Of a stretch of 12,472 nucleotides of DNA, positions 7,830 to 12,472 are shown in pieces (positions within the stretch are counted from its first letter, which is position 1; every line of letters begins with the position of its first letter). The notes under the pieces are model-generated. The model was not told where the DNA came from, did no database searches, and saw nothing but the letters and a program-made list of their open reading frames with translations. Position numbers and translations under genes: made by a program. This DNA comes from Chromera velia (lineage: Eukaryota > Sar > Chromeraceae): NCBI GenBank assembly GCA_018398765.1, contig JAHBMJ010002866.1, forward strand, positions 2,717-15,188, in the 5' to 3' direction.

Positions 7830-9556
7830 ATCGTCATTTTGGGAAATTGATGATAAATCAATAAAAAACCAATCGAACACATCCTCAAAAACACACAAGA
7901 GATTGTTGGCCTATGAACTCTTAAAAAAGCTTTGTGAAAGTGGGCATTCTCAGTTAGATGGAACGCAAGAGTAGAAAGAGTAAATGTCGGTCAGGGCTAT
8001 TTGCCGACTATTTAGTGAAATTTCTATCCTTCTTTTACATTCTTCCCTCCAAGCACTGGCAAGCAGTCAATGCATTCAGACAACAGTCATGGGCGTTTAT
8101 CATATGCAAATAAATTCAATGAGATGCTACATGCTTGCATGCTGGACAGCTGAAGAGACGAGAGACAGTCAGTCAGCTGTTGTGGTACACCTACAGAGTA
8201 GCACCGCCGTAGTCATCTTACGCTCACATTTCAAAACGTCTGGAGCCTGAAAGCACAAGTTGAACAACAACATACTATTTATAATATAACAACGTTTATG
8301 CATAAAGGATGGCAGAAGGACAGACTCTCTGCATCAGGAGATCGCTATGCAAGGGTGACTGCATGAACAAACAGGAGAGTGTGCAAGATGGGAAAAAAAG
8401 ACCCGGCCAAGATGGGGTGCATAGAAACAAAAAGAAAGACCACTTAGCGGATGAAGGAGCAGATGAACAACGGTAGAGATACTAAACAAAATGAAGGAAA
8501 GAGATGGGAAAAAAAGAGGCTGGATGCAAAGAAAGAAAGAAGAGAAAGGGAGAGGAGGTGAGTGAAGGAAAAAAGCACATGCCAAAAAAAATGAAAAGTG
8601 CAAACACAAAGACGGAGGCATACAGAAGGGGAACTGAAGCCACAAACCGAGCGCCTTCAATGAAAAGATAGAAAGAAAAGGCCGAAGGGTAGCAGAATAA
8701 TAGGAAAGGACAAGAGAAATGAAGCAGGAAAAAAGAGGTGTGGTTGGAGGCGGGAGCAGCCTGCAGTGAAATCAGGCAAAGGGGCTCCCATGCCTGCCTG
8801 CACACAGAATAGCATACATGCAATTGACGACAGTAGACACTGCACATAGATTGAGCAGAAAGCTGTGTATTTAGTGAGTATACAGAGAACCGACGAAAGA
8901 CAACGATACAGGATTTTTAGTGAGCTTCCGTATTTGCATGCCGTCAGTCGGTGTGGTTCATCAGACATGAAAATACATGACAAAATACTTTGCAATGATG
9001 CAGTCGACTATCATCTTCTTCCACAGGCAGTTTACATAGAAGAGGAAAAGCCAAACCGTCTGATAGAACGAGACAGAGCGTATCTCAAAGAACTACATGC
9101 AGAGAAAGGTCCGACTGACCAAAGCGCAGACCAGTCAAGCCCACCGAAAGGCAAGGGGCAACCAGAGAACGACACAGAAAGGCATTGTCTACGCCAGACT
9201 GTCAGACCGCCAAAGCGGCTGCCAGCAAACGAAAGGTGACAGCACAGCAAAGCCGTCTACCAGCAAACAAAAAGATGAAGGCATCGGGCAACACACAGCA
9301 ATGCATAAGTAGAAGCAGCAAAACAAAGCTGACCAAAGCGATCAAGAAACGACCAAGAACAAATGCAATATTGAAGCCCACCTGTCTGCTGCCGCAAGTG
9401 CAGACCATCTTACGAGAGACTCTGCTGTACATAGTTTCTAGAGCAAGTCTATTAAGCTATCGGCTGTGCTGCATGCGCTCCATCGAGCACCGTCTACAAG
9501 CCTGCACGCAAAATTTGCTTTCCGGGGCCATAAAATAGACGCAGACCACATAAAAT
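7830..9556. other. Sequence between the two MITE copies, purine-rich, no gene recognised
   Basis: From about 8290 to 8770 the plus strand is strongly purine-rich and low in complexity. Minus-strand open frames here are Phe/Ser/Leu-rich artefacts. A short frame at 7984-8250 (88 codons from an ATG) has no recognisable features. Frames at 8865-9236 and 9185-9538 overlap, and I identified neither. An imperfect 38-bp repeat (CAGCAAAC at 9223 and 9261) lies in the latter. Confidence 0.5.
8865..9239 (+). other. Open reading frame, uncertain coding
   Basis: A frame of about 124 codons. Its first ATG lies in the middle (near residue 35, in SSDMKIHDKIL), so a full-length protein would need an upstream exon. 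The first half is balanced; the second half is hydrophilic, rich in Lys, Gln, Pro and Glu. It ends at AAAG|GTGACA, which could also be a splice donor. No family was recognised, and an overlapping frame at 9185-9538 is equally long. It may be an exon or chance. Confidence 0.15.
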
Positions 9557-9934
9557 CCGTATGTAACTTAATTCCCCCCCTGTTGAGTGCCTAGCAATTT
9601 TTTGAACTAAGCAGACCCCCTGGCAAATGTTTTAGTCATCGCTCACTCACTATATATACACTTACTTGAAAGGTATTGCAGTGGGTTTCGCTTTGTTAAT
9701 ATTGTGTAATAATAAAAACAATTTTGGGAAAAAACGTGACTTTTATAATTTCAAAAAGTGACTTTGATTTTTTTTTCATTTCAGACTCAGAAGCGCTAGA
9801 ATTACACTTAGGCTTTCACTAAAATTTTTGTCCCCAAACGGACTTAAATTGATATGGTAATTCTTGGATTGGCTTCTAGAATCACCTCAAATTTTGCTAA
9901 ATTTTTTAAAAATGTTTAATTAAGTTACACGCGG
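9557..9934. mobile_element. MITE-like element, copy 2 (378 bp)
   Basis: Same length and orientation as 7452-7829. The left end CCGTATGTAACTTAATT and the reverse complement of the right end, CCGCGTGTAACTTAATT, match at 15 of 17 bases. It is flanked by AAAAT on the left and TAGGGGGAC on the right, with no obvious target-site duplication. Confidence 0.75.
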
Positions 9935-10269
9935 TAGGGGGACAAAATGAATGCATATTATATCTTTGACCGTCTTTGACACAGTCATCGCAGCTTTACA
10001 TAGCTTCATCATGGCGTTTTAGTGAAACTAATCTAGCATGTATTCTAATTGATGTGCACTGATTATCAAATGTACAGATAGACAACTAGGATACGCAAGG
10101 TATGAAACAAACATAGGACCGGACCTTACTAAAGCAGATTCTGAAGAAAACCGGTTAAGCGAAACAAACTTGTCCTTACTATTGTTTGATCGCATAGTAA
10201 CCCAAACCAGGCTCATCCCAAACCCGGCCTGCGAAAAAAAACGTTTGAAAATTCAAAACTGCTTACCAG
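9935..10269. other. Unique spacer, no gene seen
   Basis: Sequence between MITE copy 2 and family R copy B. Only a short minus-strand open frame (10028-10216) is present, without supporting features. Confidence 0.6.
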
Positions 10270-11582
10270 CATGCAATGACTCGGAGCACGCAATGAAGAT
10301 TCACTGCATGCAGTTTTGATTGGGAATGATCTTCAAAAAGCATCAAGAAGTCATTTTTCATGCCTTTACAGTATCCATGCACTGTCCTAGCTTGTGCACA
10401 ATGTCATGTGCAAATGATGATCGATGATGACATTATGCATTAGTAAATTAAATTATGAATTAAATTTAATTTGAAGATCGAGATTTTGTGCATGCATCGG
10501 CATGCATGGTACATGGCTTAGGCTCGATCACCTCAGCTCTCCTTGATCAATGTCTTTGCATGTCTTCACTGGTTTATTCCTTGGGTTTATTCACTCAATT
10601 GAGTAGAAAAAACTGCATTGTAACAGTTTTGCGTGTCACATTGAAGGGACTCGATCGCGCTCAATCTGGATGTAGCAACGCTGGCTCTCAGTTAATCATT
10701 GATATGCAATGCCATCCAAACAGCCAGAAAAAAATAACTATGCCAAACCACTTTCCATGTATGAACAGACTTTGCATATCCGGGCAACAGGAACTAACAA
10801 AAGGAGCAATATTAACTAGAATATTAAAATATTTCCAAAAAGAAAAGGAAAGATCGACAGAAGAGAGACGCCGGGACTCCGAAAAGCGTCCGGAAGTGTG
10901 AACTGATTGCCGTCTGAAGACAAATCCCAAAGCTAGGTACTAACAGAGATCCTTTGCGATTCTACTAGACCGTTCCTAGACTAGACTATAACATTCTCTG
11001 GGCAGCGTTGCAAATTGAATGCACTCTCGCCCGCTCTCGCCAATACTCTGGCCGGATCCTCTCGGAACAAAAAAATTTAAAAACGTGCCGCCAATGGTGA
11101 CGTTCCGATGTCGTCCGGTGTTATCTCTCATAGACTAAGTCGCGGTGAATGTTCAATGTCATCGACTGCTCAAACATTTGCAGGTACGTCCTATACTTCC
11201 AACGATCTAGCTTAACTCTTGGCTGAAATGATGATTTATTCAATGAGACCGATTCGGAAAGAGGCACAGAATTTTGAACGATTTTGGAACTATAGAATTT
11301 GGAAAGTTATTGTAGAACCGACTATGGCGGACTATGGCTGCCGATGGCCGCATGCTATAGCAATCTTACTAAAAAAAAAAATCACTTTGAAGAAAGCAAA
11401 TACCATCACTAGGACAACTATCCTTTTTGCACATGGCTAGCCTATGATAGCCGACGGTACCATAGCGGCCTAGGTAGCAGCCAGTATCCTGAATTATCCT
11501 GCATTCATGAGAGGGACAAACTTAATGAGCTAGCCAATTGAAACAGTCACTGACTGAAATGAATCAAACGGAATTAAACCAC
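10270..11582 (+). repeat. Family R repeat, copy B (uninterrupted)
   Basis: It begins with the same bases as the window start and continues without the 3-kb insertion through to 11582, ending GGAATTAAACCAC like 4407. It is the most complete copy here and serves as the empty-site reference for copy A. It has private insertions, such as GTAACA near 10620 and CTAGAATATTAA near 10816. The 137-codon frame at 10488-10901 is not conserved in length or sequence between copies. Confidence 0.9.
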
Positions 11583-11587
11583 GTGTT

Positions 11588-12472
11588 ACATTAAATTATC
11601 AATTAAATTTGAAGATCGAGATTTTGTGCATGCATCGGCATGCATGGTACATGGCTTAGGCTTGATCACCTCAGCTCTCCTTGATCAATGTCTTTACATG
11701 TCTTCACTGGTTTATTCCTTGGGTTTATTCACTCAATTAAGTAAAAAGAACTGCATTGTTTTGCGTGTCACATTGAAAGGACTCGATTGCGCTCAATCTA
11801 GATGTAGCAACGCCGGCTCTCAATTAATCATTGATATGCAATACCATCCAAACAGCCAGAAAAAAATAACTATGCCAAACCAACCACTTTCCGTGCATGA
11901 ACAGACTTTGCATATCCGGGCAAAAGGAACTAACAAAAGGAGCAATATTAAAATATTTCCAAAAAGAAAAGGAAAGATCGACAGAAGAGAGACGCCGGGA
12001 CTCTAGGAAGCGTCCGGAAGTGTCAACTGATTGCCGTCTGAAGACAAATCCCAAAGCTAGGTACTAACAGAGATCCTTTGCGATTCTACTAGACCGTTCC
12101 TAGACTAGACTATAACATTCTCTGGGCAGCGTTACAAATTGAATGCACTCTCGCCCGCTCTCGCCAATACTCTGGCCGGATCCTCTCGGAACAAAAAAAT
12201 TTAAAAACGTGCCGCCAATGGTGATGTTCCGATGTCATCCGGTGTTATGTCTTATAGACTAAGTCGCGGTGAATGTTCATTGTCATCGACTGCTCAAACA
12301 TTTGCAGGTACGTCCCATACTTCCAACGATCTAGCTTAACTCTTGGCTGAAATGATGATTTATTCAATGAGACCGATTCGGAAAGAGGCACAGAATTTTG
12401 AACGATTTTGGAACTATAGAATTTGGAGAGTTATTGTAGAACCGACTATGGCGGACTATGGCCGCTGATAGC
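11588..12472 (+). repeat. Family R repeat, copy C (5'-truncated, runs off the window)
   Basis: It starts at ATTAAATTATC, equivalent to about base 171 of copy A, immediately after the tail of copy B and in the same orientation. The B-to-C period is about 1138 bases. It lacks the first 170 bases of the family and leaves the window before the tail. Confidence 0.9.

Noticed and set aside
8334-8995. Overlapping minus-strand frames rich in Phe, Leu, Ser and Cys
   Set aside because: They are the complement of a purine-rich low-complexity stretch, with three overlapping frames and no consistent features.
226-12006. Shared protein frame in the three family R copies (226-528, 10488-10901, 11626-12006)
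   Set aside because: Lengths differ, frames diverge after indels, and many differences change the residue; this fits decaying non-coding repeat sequence.
1-12472. tRNA, 5S rRNA or SINE-type internal promoter boxes
   Set aside because: No GGTTCGANNCC-like B box with a partnered A box was seen on reading either strand; this was by eye and not exhaustive.

Overview
The window looks like non-coding, repeat-rich nuclear DNA from a eukaryote. Coding density is very low, there are no operons or Shine-Dalgarno signals, and the sequence holds microsatellites, tandem minisatellites, interspersed repeats in several diverged copies, and intron-like GTAAGT...CAG signals. The base composition is moderately AT-rich, with many GCATGC, CTAG and GATATG words. 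I cannot name the organism. An invertebrate animal or an alga is possible, but that is only a guess. No gene product could be recognised with confidence, and no rRNA, tRNA, CRISPR array or bacterial-type element is visible.

Layout. A repeat family of about 1.3 kb (family R) occurs three times: copy A (1-1218, resuming at 4299-4407), copy B (10270-11582) and a 5'-truncated copy C (about 11588 to the window end). Copy A is split by about 3.07 kb (about 1219-4290) that copy B lacks. This block has short imperfect inverted repeats at its ends. Just inside each end lies an array of GATATG/CATATC hexamers. The interior alternates GGAA/GA polypurine microsatellites with complex segments that contain two exon-like open stretches. 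I read it as a non-autonomous mobile element, or a composite insertion, that has captured other sequence.

The middle (4408-7450) is AT-rich. It holds a diverged direct duplication (about 5160-5645 and 5785-6130), each copy keeping a splice-donor-like site. Next comes a six-unit minisatellite (about 6287-6935). Each unit contains TTTCAG, a short conserved block and usually GTAYRT, like a tandem series of mini-exons. In four units the block length differs only by multiples of three.

The right part (7450-9935) holds two 378-bp copies of a MITE-like element with inverted termini (7452-7829 and 9557-9934). They flank 1.7 kb of purine-rich, weakly open sequence. A TATA-box candidate lies at 7262-7271. 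The window ends in head-to-tail copies B and C of family R.

Most long open frames here are by-products of purine tracts (Lys/Glu/Arg-rich on one strand, Ser/Leu/Phe-rich on the other) or of repeat sequence, so they are not annotated as genes.
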